The notes below the pieces were generated by a model. That model did not search any database. It saw nothing but the letters and a program-made list of their open reading frames with translations, and had not been told where the DNA came from. This document shows positions 37,360 through 48,500 of a DNA stretch of 64,000 bases, in pieces (the first letter of the stretch is position 1; every line of letters begins with the position of its first letter). The position numbers and the translations under genes are program-made. The stretch is from positions 372,001 through 436,000 of the forward strand of contig VUYT01000009.1 in NCBI GenBank assembly GCA_008802785.1. The letters run 5' to 3'. This DNA is from Symmetrospora coprosmae. Its lineage: Eukaryota > Basidiomycota > Cystobasidiomycetes > Symmetrosporaceae.

Positions 37360-38567
37360 ATGCCATCCATCGAAGAGATCCCTCTCGACGCAAAGAGCGC
37401 TCCAACCTCGTCTGGACAACCAGAGTCGACAGCCAAGCCCATCCCGCGCGTCTTCAAGCAGTACAAGAACCTCCAATTCACGTACTCTCCCTCTGCCGAT
37501 GGCGTCGACACGAACCTGCTGATTCTCCTGCATGGGCGAGGTGAGCCTGAAAGGGCGTCCGCCGCGCGCATTCGGCAGGCAATGGCTGCAGCTGAGATGT
37601 AAGGAGCTCCGCAGGCGACAACGATGGACCTTTCGCAAGACTCGGCAAGTCGCTGGCGCTCCCGCAGACGGCGACGCTTGCCCTGCGGGGACCGCAGATT
37701 GTCCCGCTGCTCGAGGAGCACGAGCGCGAGTGGTGGAACGAGACCGACATGCTTGGGATGGGTGGGTCCGGCCCTTCCACCTTACCAGCATGGCCTGCTC
37801 ATGCTCACATGCGTCTCTCCTTATTCTTGCGAAAAGACGTCCGGCCGGACCCGAGTTTTGCGATAAAGCTGCTCTGCGACGTCATTGTTGAGCTCACGAG
37901 CGATGCATTCGGCTGGCGGAGCGACAATATCCACCTCTTCGGCTTCGGACAAGGCGGCACGCTAGCCTGCGAGGCGGGCATTGCGCTGTTCCGTCGGTCA
38001 ACGACGAATTCTCTGGCATTGGGCACCATCGTCTCTGTCCATGGACCGCTGCTCTCCCTCCCCTCGAGCAGCACGAGCAAGGTGGCGAGCTCCGTCAAGT
38101 ACGTCTCGCGGGGCAGCAGCAGCAAGAGTAGCGACGTCTCGGCGCTCGAGCGGGCGTATACGCGTGTCGAAGCGGCTGCGCTTCCCGGCAGACCGGGCGA
38201 GGTGGGCATGCCGCGCGACAGGAAAGAGTGGGAGCCCATCATGCGCTTCTGGAGCGAGAGGATGCGCACGAGGAACGCGTGGGAGCTTAGGAAGGGCAAG
38301 GGGAAGGACTCGGTCGAGGAAATCTACGAGATTACAGGGCAGAGTAGGGATAAGATTCCGATACCGGGCTCAACCGATGGCGTGGATTCAGGAGCAAGCT
38401 CAGACAGGCGGGATCTTGGAAAGACATCTCCATCCAGCGCGAAGGATACAGTCAAGCCGGCGCTGGCAGCTCACGCTTCCTCGAATGGCTCCTCGGCCAC
38501 CGCAGCAACGCCAAAAGCAAAGCCAGTGTCTGGTTTCAAGAAAGGGTTCCTGAGCAAGGGTCTCTGA
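37360..38567 (+). CDS. Alpha/beta hydrolase-like protein without nucleophile serine
   Basis: The protein resembles phospholipase/carboxylesterase-type hydrolases, close to the uncharacterised yeast Ydl057w group. Blocks are VDTNLLILLHGRGDNDGPFA, LALPQTATLALRGPQIVPL, WWNETDMLG, and IHLFGFGQGGTLACE. In active relatives the elbow is GFSQGG; here Gly replaces the serine, so classic esterase activity is unlikely. The C-terminal 100 residues are charged and S/T-rich and look disordered, ending GFKKGFLSKGL. Introns lie at about 37539-37616 and near 37755-37840. The start gives a short polar N terminus before the core strand. Whether the serine is really absent depends on base accuracy, but neighbouring codons are intact. 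It may act as a binding or scaffold protein. Confidence 0.75.
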
Positions 38568-38905
38568 GTCTTGGAGTACAGCTGTTTCTCTGTCTTGCTC
38601 CTGTTGTTGTACCATTATCGCTTTCGTGCACGGTGGCGTCGGCGTACCCTCCCGCCCTTCGGTCAGTCCGGTGTTTACTCCCTTCAGCCCCGTCCGTCCG
38701 TCTATCCATCCCAGAAACCTGCACCCAACGGCATAGCAGGGACAGCGACTGCTCTTGAACGGCAGCCATTGCATTGTCCATCGCATCGCCTGCGCAGCCC
38801 ACCCTCTCTGAGATTGTAGCCATGGTGAGCAGATGGCGCGCCGGACCAGATTGAGCACCCCGTCTGACTGGGTGGCGGCGATGAAACCCATCCATCCATC
38901 CATTC
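38568..38905. other. Intergenic region upstream of the UBE2S-like gene
   Basis: About 340 bases. A CCAT repeat (about four units) lies at 38889-38904. An ATG at 38821 directly followed by GTGAGC could be a first exon of the downstream gene. Confidence 0.4.
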
Positions 38906-40256
38906 ATGCAGTCAATGTCGAGCAGCGCCTTCAGGAGGCTCAGCAAGGAGCTCGTCCAGCTGCAGAATAGCCCGCCAGAAGGGATCCGCGTCGTCCTCGA
39001 TGAGAACGACATGCTGCACGTCGTGGGGTGGATCGAAGGGTGCGTGTCCTGGTCTGTTCCAGGTCGGATGGATGGACGCGGTGAAGCTGATACTGCGCTG
39101 CAACGCTGCCATAGACCGCAGGGGACGCCGTTCGAGGGTCAGTCGCAAGGAATCGGTCGGCGTCGCTCGTCTCGTCGTGCGTAGCCTGACCGCTGACGCC
39201 TCGGTTGTCCGTGTACATGCAGGCGGCTACTTCAAGATCCGCTTCCAGTTCGGCTCGGACTTTCCGAATCAGCCTCCCAAGTGTGAGACGAGCTGCTTGT
39301 ATGTCCCTTTCCCTCGGTGCGGCAGCTGAGATGATGCTCCTTTCGCTTCCAGGCTGGTTCGCGACCAAGATCTTCCACCCGAATGTTGCGCCCTCAACGG
39401 GCGAGATCTGCGTGTCTACACTCAAAAAGGACTGGAAGAAGGAGTATGGCGTCGGACATATCGTGAGCTTGCCTCGGCAGCTGTGTCTCTTTGGCACCTT
39501 CGCCCAGGTTGACAATCCCTCCATCCGCCCCCTCCCGCAGCTCATCACCGTCAAGTGGTGAGGATACGGCAGATTCGAGCCTACAACATGCACAATGATG
39601 CAGAGCTGACTCCCAACTCTAACAGCCTCCTCATCCACCCGAATCCCGAATCTGCACTGCACGAAGAAGCGGGCAAGCTGCTCCTAGAAGCGTACGATGA
39701 CTACGCACGCCACGCGCGACTCATGACGGATGTACACGCACGTCACCGTCCTACCGAGTTCACCACGACCGCATCATCCACCTCGTACTCGCCGTACCCC
39801 GCCGCTGCTCCCGGCCCTTCCGCATCCAACTCTGGCTCGTCTGCGCCCAGCACGCTCGTAGCAACGAGAACCATCCCAGCACCCACGGTCAACGCAGCAG
39901 GAAGCATGGCTCACGCAAGCCGCGATGAGAACATGCACGATGCAGCGCCATTATCCCTCGCCGTATCGGAAGCGATGAAGCCGTCACTGTCAGGCTCGAC
40001 GTCGTCCAGCTCATCCAACGTCAACGTCGTTCCGAAGAAGCGCCCCGCTCCTGTCTCATCAACCTCAACATCTGCTTCCTCCTCGTCGGGCGCATATGGT
40101 GCAGCAGGGACGTACCCGCAGGGCGTCCTCGGCGCTAGCTCGGTCCTCGGCAACAGCAGCGGCAATGCACTGCCGGCAAAGAAGGCGGCAGCGGGAGGTA
40201 GCGCAGGAGCGGGCGCAGGTGTAGCACAGAAGAAGCGTGGCCTGAAGCGTCTCTGA
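38906..40256 (+). CDS. UBE2S: Ubiquitin-conjugating enzyme E2, UBE2S type
   Basis: UBE2S extends K11-linked ubiquitin chains with the anaphase-promoting complex in animals. The core reads [75 protein letters not shown] with the catalytic cysteine, and [20 protein letters not shown]. The [14 protein letters not shown] block is typical of UBE2S. A disordered tail of about 180 residues rich in S, A and T ends in KKKRGLKRL-like sequence (QKKRGLKRL). This resembles the basic LR-ending tail that docks human UBE2S on the APC/C. There are about six exons, one a 23-nt micro-exon (ACCGCAGGGGACGCCGTTCG and three more bases) near 39114. The start could be 38906, 38915 or an ATG exon at 38821. Confidence 0.85.
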
Positions 40257-40701
40257 GGCCGTGCCGCAGTCTAGACTGCCGTGCCAGCCGTCCATTCGGT
40301 TAGATCGGGACCGCTGGGCAGCGTGCGCCCCCCCTCACCTCTGCGCTCGAAGTTCGCACGCGCGATATACCTCGTTCCATATACTCTTACTGCCGCAGTA
40401 CATCACCATCATGTATCTGAGCGCCACTGCTCTCGCTCAACTCCCCTTCATCGCGTCATGCCGCTGTTTCAGTCCAGCCTTATTGCTTTTCTGTTGTCTG
40501 CCATTTCGAGCTCGGTGCTTAATGCCATTGTCCTGCTGCTCGGTGCGACCTACAGTATGCGAAGTTGTCGGCAATCGCCGTCTGTGTCAATATCGTGCAT
40601 TCCTGGCAGGGGTCCACGGAGGAGCTCCGTACATGCATAGAGAATCCCCGCTTCGTTCTGCACCGATTCTACACTGTCGCCTTCCAGTCGGATACTGCAC
40701 A
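40257..40701. promoter_or_regulatory. Intergenic region upstream of HNT3
   Basis: About 445 bases. The HNT3 frame is open upstream to 40261, but that extension is C- and L-rich without a motif, and I treat it as leader and promoter. The segment near 40376-40390 is AT-rich. Confidence 0.4.
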
Positions 40702-41902
40702 ATGTCCTGGCAGAATGCGCTCGTACAATACGCAAAGACGCCGCCCGCCAAAGTCGCGAGGGATGTCTACCTCGCACACGACGCCCACACTCTGACCATC
40801 TGCGACAAGTTCCCAAAAGCGCGATACCATTTTCTATGCCTCCCGCGTCTGCCGATGCGTCTGTCCACAAGCGCACCCGCTGGATCTGCACTGTATTCCG
40901 GCACTGATGCACCCGACAAAGCAGAAGAAGAGGAAGAGGAAGATGCGGCGCCGATCGAAGGCGCCGGCGATACCGTGTCTGAAACGCAGCTGCACTCGCT
41001 TGCAAACCTGCTGTCGTGCAAACACGGGCTGCGCGTGCTCCGGCTGCTCAAGTCGGCCAGCGAGGAGGCGGGTTCTCTCGTTTCGGCTGGCCCGCAGCAA
41101 TCTCCCGCACCTACTTACACCTTCCGATCCCCTGCCTGATGTGCACACTCGCAGATCGTCGAGCTCGTACAGGAGGAAATGCTCAAGGAAGAAGGGTTCG
41201 TCTGGCCCATCTCTGTCGGATTCCACCCCGTCGAATCGATGGCGCACGTACACCTGTGCGTGATGCCATAACCATCAGCAACCTTTTGCAAGTCCGGCTG
41301 CGGGACAGCGAAGCTGAGCAACACATTCCTGCAGCCACATCATTTCGCAGGACTTTGTCTCGGACGCGCTCAAGAACAGAAAGCACTGGAACTCCTTCAA
41401 TCCGGAACATGGTATGCAGAACTCTCAAGCGATGGGAAGCGACGTCGCTTCTCCTGACACGTCCAACGCTACGCTTCTGCCAGGCTTCTTCATGCATCTG
41501 GACAAGCTGCTCGCTTGGCTCGAGGACGGCACTCTCCGACAGGTGCGCTGATGCGAAGCAACGCTTGTCGAGAGTCAGACAAGGTCGCGCTCAACAAAGA
41601 CTGCGCATTCTCAACAGCACACCAAGTCGAAAGCAGCGTTCGAGGCGCTCCTGAAAGCCGATCTCAAGTGTCACCGATGCGCCGAGACCTTTGCGACCAT
41701 TCCCAAGCTAAAGGATCACCTCCAGCGTGACTTCGACAAGCTACGAAAGGAGGGCCTCGAAGCCCGCCAGCGGGACAGGGCGGACCTGCAATCTGCTCCT
41801 GGCGCTACCTTGCGAAAGCGTGCCCATGATCCCGACGTGCCCCCAGACGTCGTGGCGCCCAAAAAGGCGAAGACGGAGGACTCCAGCACCGGCTCAATTT
41901 GA
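40702..41902 (+). CDS. HNT3: Aprataxin-like DNA 5'-adenylate hydrolase (HNT3)
   Basis: Aprataxin removes AMP from aborted DNA ligation ends in the nucleus. The HIT domain holds VYLAHDAHTLTICDKFPKAR, FHPVESMAHVHLHFISQDF with the catalytic H-V-H-L-H, and SDALKNRKHWNSFNPEH, which marks aprataxin among HIT proteins. The C-terminal zinc finger is LKCHRCAETFATIPKLKDHL. An acidic insert (EEEEEEDAAPIEGAGD) lies between beta strands. About six exons; one junction splits MAHVHL from HFISQDF after an intron of about 75 nt. The product ends KKAKTEDSSTGSI. A basic end (PKKAK) could serve nuclear import. All catalytic residues are present. Confidence 0.88.
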
Positions 41903-42409
41903 CTGCGAGAGAAAGGGGCTGCGCGCTCGGGCTCGTGTTCGGCTGGCTGACCCCGGACGTGGGCGCGATACGCTGGGGCGGGGCGGGGCGGCCCACCAGG
42001 CTGTGGAGGGCACGTCCAAGGATGTCGACAACCAGGCGCAGTCGCGAGCGAGGCGACAAAGGAGGCCATTTGGTGCCCATGGGCGATATCGATGAGTCTA
42101 CGCCAGGGGCTCTCGCGCCAGAGCCCGCCGCCAGAGCGCCCCGGCCCAACATTCCATTCCCGGGCCAGGCCGGAACGATGCACGGACATACCACGGGCGG
42201 TTGCAGCAACGTCACTTCCAATGCAGGAAGGAGCTTCTCGAGAGTACAAATGAGACGAGGAGGAGCGCTCTCCCTCTTTCTTCTCTTCTTCCCATCCTCA
42301 CACCAGAGCAGCTCTCCAGTCCTCCTCACCCTTCCATAGCTATACAACCCTCCGCACACATATCCAACACTCGACTAGCCGAGAAGCAACCAAGCTCAAA
42401 GCATATAAC
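41903..42409. promoter_or_regulatory. Intergenic region, HNT3 / unknown gene
   Basis: About 500 bases with long open frames but no family signature. A GGGGCGGGGCGGGG-like run lies at about 41977-41990. Confidence 0.4.
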
Positions 42410-43391
42410 ATGGACGCCTACTCTAGCTTCCCTCAACACGAGCTGGCCCCCTCGTCGTCTAATTGGAGCATCAAGGCCCTGTTCGCTCATAGCCCTACGT
42501 CGGCGTCGGCCAAGGTGAGCAGATCAGTGCCAGACTTTGCAGGCGAGACTCTGAGGCTGATTGCAACCTTCTTTCCGACAGACACACGCATTGACTGCCC
42601 CGCACTCGGCAGAGGCCGCCCTCCAGGCCATCCTGCACACATATGGCACGGCCGCCACCCCTTCCTCGCCCTCGCCCGTCACGTCGGGAAGCACGTCACC
42701 CACTAGCTCTAACTCCAGCTCCGGCTCAAGCATCATCTCCAGCTCGAACGGTCTTTCCAGCCTCAGCTACGCTATAGCCCATTCCACCGCCAACACGCTC
42801 GGTGCAATCTCCTCGGCCGCCCAGTCCACCGCCGCCGCGACCGCCTCTCTAGCTACCGGGTCGCTCGGACAACTCCGCCGCATCCCGCGTAGCCTCTCGC
42901 TGCCTGCCATGGCGCTCAACGCCGAAGCCGAACAGGGGGAAGAGGAGGCAGCAGAGGACGATGTGCCCAACGTGCCCGAGCTGCTCTTCATCGCCGCCAA
43001 GGTTGGGTGCGACTTTCGCTACCCGCACAATGCCGGAGCGCAGGAGTACCTGCAGAATGCCCTCGAGGCCAAGTTCAACGCCTCGCTCATTGGCCAGCTC
43101 GTCTGCATGAAGGAGGAGTGGTACAAGCAGCGCCGGGCGCGCAGGATCCGCAACGGCTTTGCGAGGTTCTATCTCTGCAGCGCCGCCCCGCTCAAGGATT
43201 ACGAGGTCGAGGCCGACTTTCAGTGCGAGTGGGAGCACCCCGCCGAGTGGTCGGACTGGGAGGGCGTCCAGAACAGGCGCAGGGCCAAATATGTGGCAGA
43301 AAGGAAGAAGGTCGTCGAGCAGCAGCTGCGCGTCATGCAGAGGCAGGCGAATGAGGAGTTCACCATCAGGCACTGGCAGGCGAGGCTGTGA
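42410..43391 (+). CDS. Uncharacterised conserved protein
   Basis: I do not recognise the family. Two exons join in phase 0: the first ends at 42514 (GCCAAG) and the second starts after CCGACAG near 42581. The product has about 305 residues. The N-terminal half is S-, T- and A-rich and probably disordered. The C-terminal half from LLFIAAKVGCDFRYP onward has balanced composition with many aromatic and charged residues: AQEYLQNALEAKFNASLIGQ, VCMKEEWYKQRRARRIRNGF, ARFYLCSAAPLKDYEVEADF, WEHPAEWSDWEGVQNRRR. It closes with a basic/acidic helix that could form a coiled coil. No signal peptide. Function unknown. Confidence 0.7.
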
Positions 43392-43628
43392 GAGAGTGAG
43401 AGTTGGTGTGCTCGCGTTCCTCTCGATCGTGTCTGTATATGTAGCGATATCTCTCCGGGACATTTGTGTTGTGCCATTGTGATCGTAGTAGTGCGCATAG
43501 TAGAGCAGTGCAGTGCAGTGCAGTGCAGTGCAGTGGAGCAGGATCTACCTCCCAATTTTAGTGGTAGTGAAATCTACTTCCTCCTTCTACAGCTAGCCTC
43601 GCCTTTCTGAATGGCGCTCGAACTCCGT
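43392..43628. other. Convergent spacer with CAGTG repeat
   Basis: About 240 bases between convergent stops, containing a pentamer repeat at 43506-43535. Confidence 0.4.
43506..43535. repeat. Pentanucleotide repeat (CAGTG)6
   Basis: Six perfect CAGTG units. A related GCAGT run lies at 45189-45208, at the other end of the adjacent ERG20 gene. Confidence 0.9.
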
Positions 43629-45174
43629 CTACTTTGTCCGCTTGTAGACTTTTGCGAGGAAGGCGCGCAGGACCTCCTTCTTCAGACCGGTGCTCTCATC
43701 AGCAGCCTCGATCATTGCATTGACCTCCTCGTAGAACTTTGCCTCGTACGCAGCGTACTTTGAGGGGATGTCGACCTCGAGGAACACCTTCTTGCACCGT
43801 GCCTCACTCTCTGCGTCCTTCTTGCCGTAGTTGGCCTGCAGTGAGAGCGCGGTCACGAGCAAGTCAGCATCTCTGAGGCGAGCCCGGAGTAGTTACGTTG
43901 CACGTACATCCAGGATGGCCCGCTGCTCGTCGTTGACATGCGCCAGCGCGGTGTTGACGACCCAGCTGCACTTGTTGTCGAGGATGTCTGTCCCAATCTT
44001 GCCGAGCGTCTCTGGATCGGCGTAGCAGTCGAGGAAGTCGTCCTGGATTTGGAAGTACTCGCCCATGGGGATGAGAATGTCCTCTGCGAGCTTGAAGGCG
44101 CGCTCGTCCGACACGCCCGACATGTGCAGTGCGAGCGCGACGGGGAGGTAGAACGAGTAGTACGACGTCTTGTAGATGACAATCTTGCTGTGCTTGTCGA
44201 GTGAGAACTTGCTAAGGTCCACGTGGTCCTCTGGCGCCGTGATGAGGTCGATGAGCTGGCCGAACTCGGTCTTGAAGGTGATCTGCGGCCGTGGGGCGGA
44301 AGAGGAGACAAAGAGATGTTGGAGGAGTCAGTGACTCAGCAAGGACGACGGCGGGAGAACGAAGCTCGCCACACGCACATCGTGGAAGAGCTCGAGGAGG
44401 TCGACGTAGTAAGGCTGCTTGCGGAAGTGCTTCTTGAGGAGAAAGTAGATGGACATCTCGAGCATGCACCCGTCGTTGATGGCGACATTTCCGACGCCCT
44501 CGACGCGGAACCAGCACGGCTGCCCGCGGCGGGTGATGCTGGCGTCCATAATGTCGTCTGCGACGAGGAAGAACGCTTGGAGCTGCCGTACGGGTGCCGA
44601 GCAGTGCGCGCAGCAGCAAACAGGCACATGAGCACGTGTGTCCTTCGTGTCCTTCTGCGCATGAACATGGTCGATGCGACACGCACCAGCTCGACGCACC
44701 ACCCGAGGAGGGCGGCGTGGAGGTACTCTGTCTCGCTGAGCGAGCTTCCCTTGATGATCTCGACAGTGTCGACGACCGACATGCCTCGGTTGAGCTTGCC
44801 TGCGCAGGGTGGTAGGCACGACGGCTGTCAGCAGGCAGCAGGGCCATGACAATGACAGATCAGCACAGGAAAGCAGCACCTCCAGGCGTGTTGTACTCGA
44901 GGCTCTGTCGCGCGCGCATCGCCATCGCATGTGGATATCAGCTGGGTGCGCAGGTGAGGTCCGATACTGGTGCGCGCCCTCGCTGACCCACCCGGTCGAA
45001 CCAGTCTCGCGCATCCTGCGGCATCCTGCACTCGTCGAGATGAGCGAGCACCTCCTGCTTCAGCAACGGGAACACATCCTCAAACCGCTTCCTGCGCGCC
45101 GCCTTCTTTGCTGCGGCGTCGACGAGCGAGGTGGGCGCATTGGCGACGCTCAGCGGTTCCTGGGTGGCCGACAT
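43629..45174 (-). CDS. ERG20: Farnesyl diphosphate synthase
   Basis: FPP synthase condenses IPP with DMAPP and GPP in the cytosol, giving farnesyl diphosphate for sterols, dolichol, heme A, ubiquinone and prenylated proteins. Diagnostic motifs are [13 protein letters not shown], the first aspartate-rich motif in [38 protein letters not shown], and the second in [16 protein letters not shown]. DDxxD is complete in both. The protein ends in KVYKRTK, the usual basic C terminus. About six exons, with N-terminal exon [17 protein letters not shown] at 45174. Introns lie near 44815, 44680-44595, 44380-44290 and 43920-43840. The two bulky residues before the first DDxxD (here L and V near F-F) fit a short-chain product. 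All neighbours are unrelated. Confidence 0.93.
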
Positions 45175-45188
45175 GGTCGAATGCCAAT

Positions 45189-45208
45189 GCAGTGCAGTGC
45201 AGTGCAGT
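45189..45208. repeat. (GCAGT)4 repeat
   Basis: Four perfect units about 15 bases upstream of the ERG20 start codon. Confidence 0.85.
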
Positions 45209-45319
45209 CCAACGGTGAAAGAGCGTGGGTGGACGGATGGATGCGACGCTGCTATGCTATTGCCTTTGGCCTGTTGCTTGCAATGGAGTGCGGTCAAGTG
45301 CGAGAGAGGCAGGGATGGA

Positions 45320-45343
45320 ATGGGATGGGATGGGATGGGATGA
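45320..45343. repeat. ATGGG/GGATG pentamer repeat
   Basis: About four to five ATGGG units in the ERG20-PSD2 spacer. Confidence 0.8.
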
Positions 45344-45586
45344 GCGCATCTCAACAATGGCTCCTGCGATGCGAGAATTCGCGAGATTGCTGCTCTAACT
45401 TGTACGGAACTGCTGTACAACAAAGACTGGGGAAAGCGGCAAGCCAGACCTTCGAGTGCTGTGCCGCAGCTGGGACGTTCGAGATGGGGCGCAGGTTGTC
45501 CTTCGACATCCTGTCCCTATGCCCCACCGGCAGCACAGCGCACCCGGCATGATAGAAGACTTCAAAGTACTGGCCCCCGCTCCAGC

Positions 45587-48500
45587 TCAGATGCGCTTCC
45601 CGATGCGCATCCCGACCCTGACGAGCGTCTCGACGCAAGCATTCGAGTTGTCGAGGATGTCCTGGTCGAACTTGACCGTGTTGGGCGGAAAGAGGAGAAT
45701 GTTGGTGGACCCGCCAAAGGCATAGTATCCAAACTCCTCGCCGCGCTTGATTTCCTCCCCGTCCTGCTTGGTAAAGTTGATCGAGCCAACCATCATGGCG
45801 CCGATGCAGACGTTCATCACTTTGCCAAAGACCGGGCTGTCCATCGGCACGACCACGCGCTGGTTCTCGCAGTACACGTCCAGATGCGACCGGATGGCGA
45901 GCGGGTTGACCGTGTACCACTCGCCAGGGATCCGCTTCATCTTGCCAATCGTCCCATCCACGCTCGAGTGGTACCGATGGTAGTCCTGCGGGGCCAGCCG
46001 GAAGATGCACAAGCTGCCCCCTTCGTACCGCTTCGCCTCGGCCTCGTCCCCGCCGAGCAGCCGCTTGATGCTGAATGTCTTGCCCTTGATCCACAGCTGC
46101 GTCGCGTCCGTCACGGTCTGGAATGCAGTCATCCGGCAGTCGGCCCCGCTCACGAGCGTCGTTGGGTCGTCTGGGTCGGCCAGCGGTCGAGCGTCGGGCT
46201 TGAGCTTGCGGTAGAAGAAAGCGTTGAAGTGGGCTGCGGGTCGATGACGAGGACCCGTCAGGTAAAGCTATATCATCAGACACACATTGCCTCCCTTGCA
46301 CTCACGGAAAGAGTCGATAGGATCCAGGACCTCCTTCACGTTGAGCTGGTGGAAAGCAATAAAGCGAGGGATTTCGGCGACAGACTCGGGAGCGTTGAAC
46401 TTGGCGCCTTGCTTTATCGTCATTGAAGTAAGGAGATTGCGAACTGTTGATGCAACATAGGTCAGCCCGGCGTAGATGACCCCAACACTATCAATCGAAA
46501 TGACCCACTCCGTGTCGCCTCCATGCGGCTTTTGCTGCCCGCAGCCCGATACCAGAGCCTGATCCCCACCCGCACATAGACCTGCATCTTCTCCTCCTCA
46601 AGCTGCCCCGTCATCCTGTTCTGCACGAGAATGTTGGCCGAGTCCGCTCCAAGCCTGTAGCTGCCGTTCGAGACCTTGTTGACGAGCTTGGTGAACCACT
46701 TGCGGTGCGCCTGGCTCGTCGACACAAAATTGGCGACCGTCAAGCTCGAGAGCGAGGACCAGTCCTGCGATGCGCACACGGCCAGGTGGGACACCATGTC
46801 GACCTCGGCTTTCTTGCTCAGCTTTTTGTGGCACAAGGGGCACGTCTTGATGTTGATGAGCATCTCGAGCTCCGTCGATGTTCCGCCATTGCCGCCGGCG
46901 TCGCTCGTCTCGCTCATGAGCGAGTCCTGCCGGGCCGGCTGGGTGAGCGGCGCAAGCGACTGGGTGGACGAGGCTCGTCGGGGAGGGGCAGGCCCGCCTT
47001 CTCGCCGAACGGCTCCGCTACCACTGCTGCTGACGGAGGCCTGTGGTGCGAGCGTGTCGGTGCCCATGGCTACCGTGTCTTTAGGTGGCACGCCCGAAGC
47101 CGGCTCTCCCGTCAACGGCAGACCCGTGAACGACATGCCCGCGCCTCCCGCGTTCTCCGCAAGTGATGGAAGACCTGGAGCTTCCAAATTTGGTGTGGCC
47201 AGTCCCGATGCCATGGAGGCCGACCCACTTCCTTCTTGCCTGGCGTCCACGGTTCGCTTCTCCCGCAGTGGTATAGACAGTTGATCTTCGAGACAGATGA
47301 TGACCTGCTCAGCGGTGAGCTCCTCTTCGGATGTCTTGCCAAATCGGGTAAAGAAGGACTCGATCGTGTCGCGCGTGAGAGTGGAGCCGAGCGAATCGAG
47401 GACAGAGTATAGCTCAACATATGTCCACGTTCCAGAGTCGTCCGTGTCGTACTGGTTCAGGCTGGAAAGAGCGCGTGTACCGCATTAGCGTGGGCAGGTT
47501 ACTCAGTACCTTGGCCGACTCCCACTACTCACTACGTCCGCCAGAATCGCTGCCGGAGAGCAGAGTATGGCGTGAATTTGGCTCGGATGGTGATGCTCGA
47601 TGGGCTCTTGGCTTGATCTTCGAGCTCGGCCGACTTGCTCGCGAGCGTGAGGGTGAAGTCGTGCAGGTCGTCGCCGAGTACTTTGCCGTCCTTGTTGACG
47701 GGATAGATGCCCGTGCTCTCGTCCGGTTTGGGCGCCTTGTCTGTGAGTTCGCTGAGGAGGAGCGGGCATTCTCCGACAAAATCCTGTGTGTGCAAGCTTG
47801 TCTGTCAGCGCCGAATACTTGATGCTAGTCGTTGGCAGGACCCACATTGCTGCTCATCTTATCCCAGTCAAACAGGTTGAATTGTATCTGGTACGCATGC
47901 TCGTGCCGCTTGACGTGGAAGAAGAGCTTCTCGTCCCACACGGGGTTTCTCGAATGCCTGACTACGCGGGTCCGAAAGATCTTCTGCCCAAACGAGATGA
48001 TGCAGAACGGGTCCATGTCCCACCCTGTACGCGTCATGTTTCGCCATTTCGGCAGGTCGCTCGCGCTCTTGACCTCGATGAAGACGACCCCGTATTGGTC
48101 GTCGCCCATCGTGCCCGTGGAGAGCGAGTAACCGCCTTTGCCCGTGATGGACGGCTGACTCGTCTTTCTCCGTCGACCAGTGGTCGCATGCTTGCGCTTG
48201 CGCTTGTGCTTGTGCTTGTGCTTCTTGCCGCCTTCGTCGGCCGCCCCGCTCGCGTCCAGAGGGGCGGTCTCGAGCGAGTCGTCCGCGCCAATGAGCACCT
48301 TCCTCCGAGTGAATTTCTTCCGCCGGTACGCTGCACCTGGGGTCGTTGCTCCCGAGGGCGGAGCTGACGAGTCGCCGAGCAGGGCGTCATTTGACGAGTT
48401 CTGGCTGCCAGACGCAACGGGCACGTCCTGGTGCGCCATGTGTGGCTGCAGTCCTGTTCCAGCATCCGCCGAGGGCGCATTGACAGACTTGATGGAGGCT

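Larger units (their letters stand above)
45175..45586. promoter_or_regulatory. ERG20 promoter region with short repeats
   Basis: About 410 bases contain GCAGT units at 45189-45208 and ATGGG units at about 45320-45343. It also holds the PSD2 3' UTR. Confidence 0.45.

Noticed and set aside
40261-40701. N-terminal extension of HNT3
   Set aside because: The frame is open, but the extension is cysteine- and leucine-rich without conservation. The family starts near MSWQNALVQYA.
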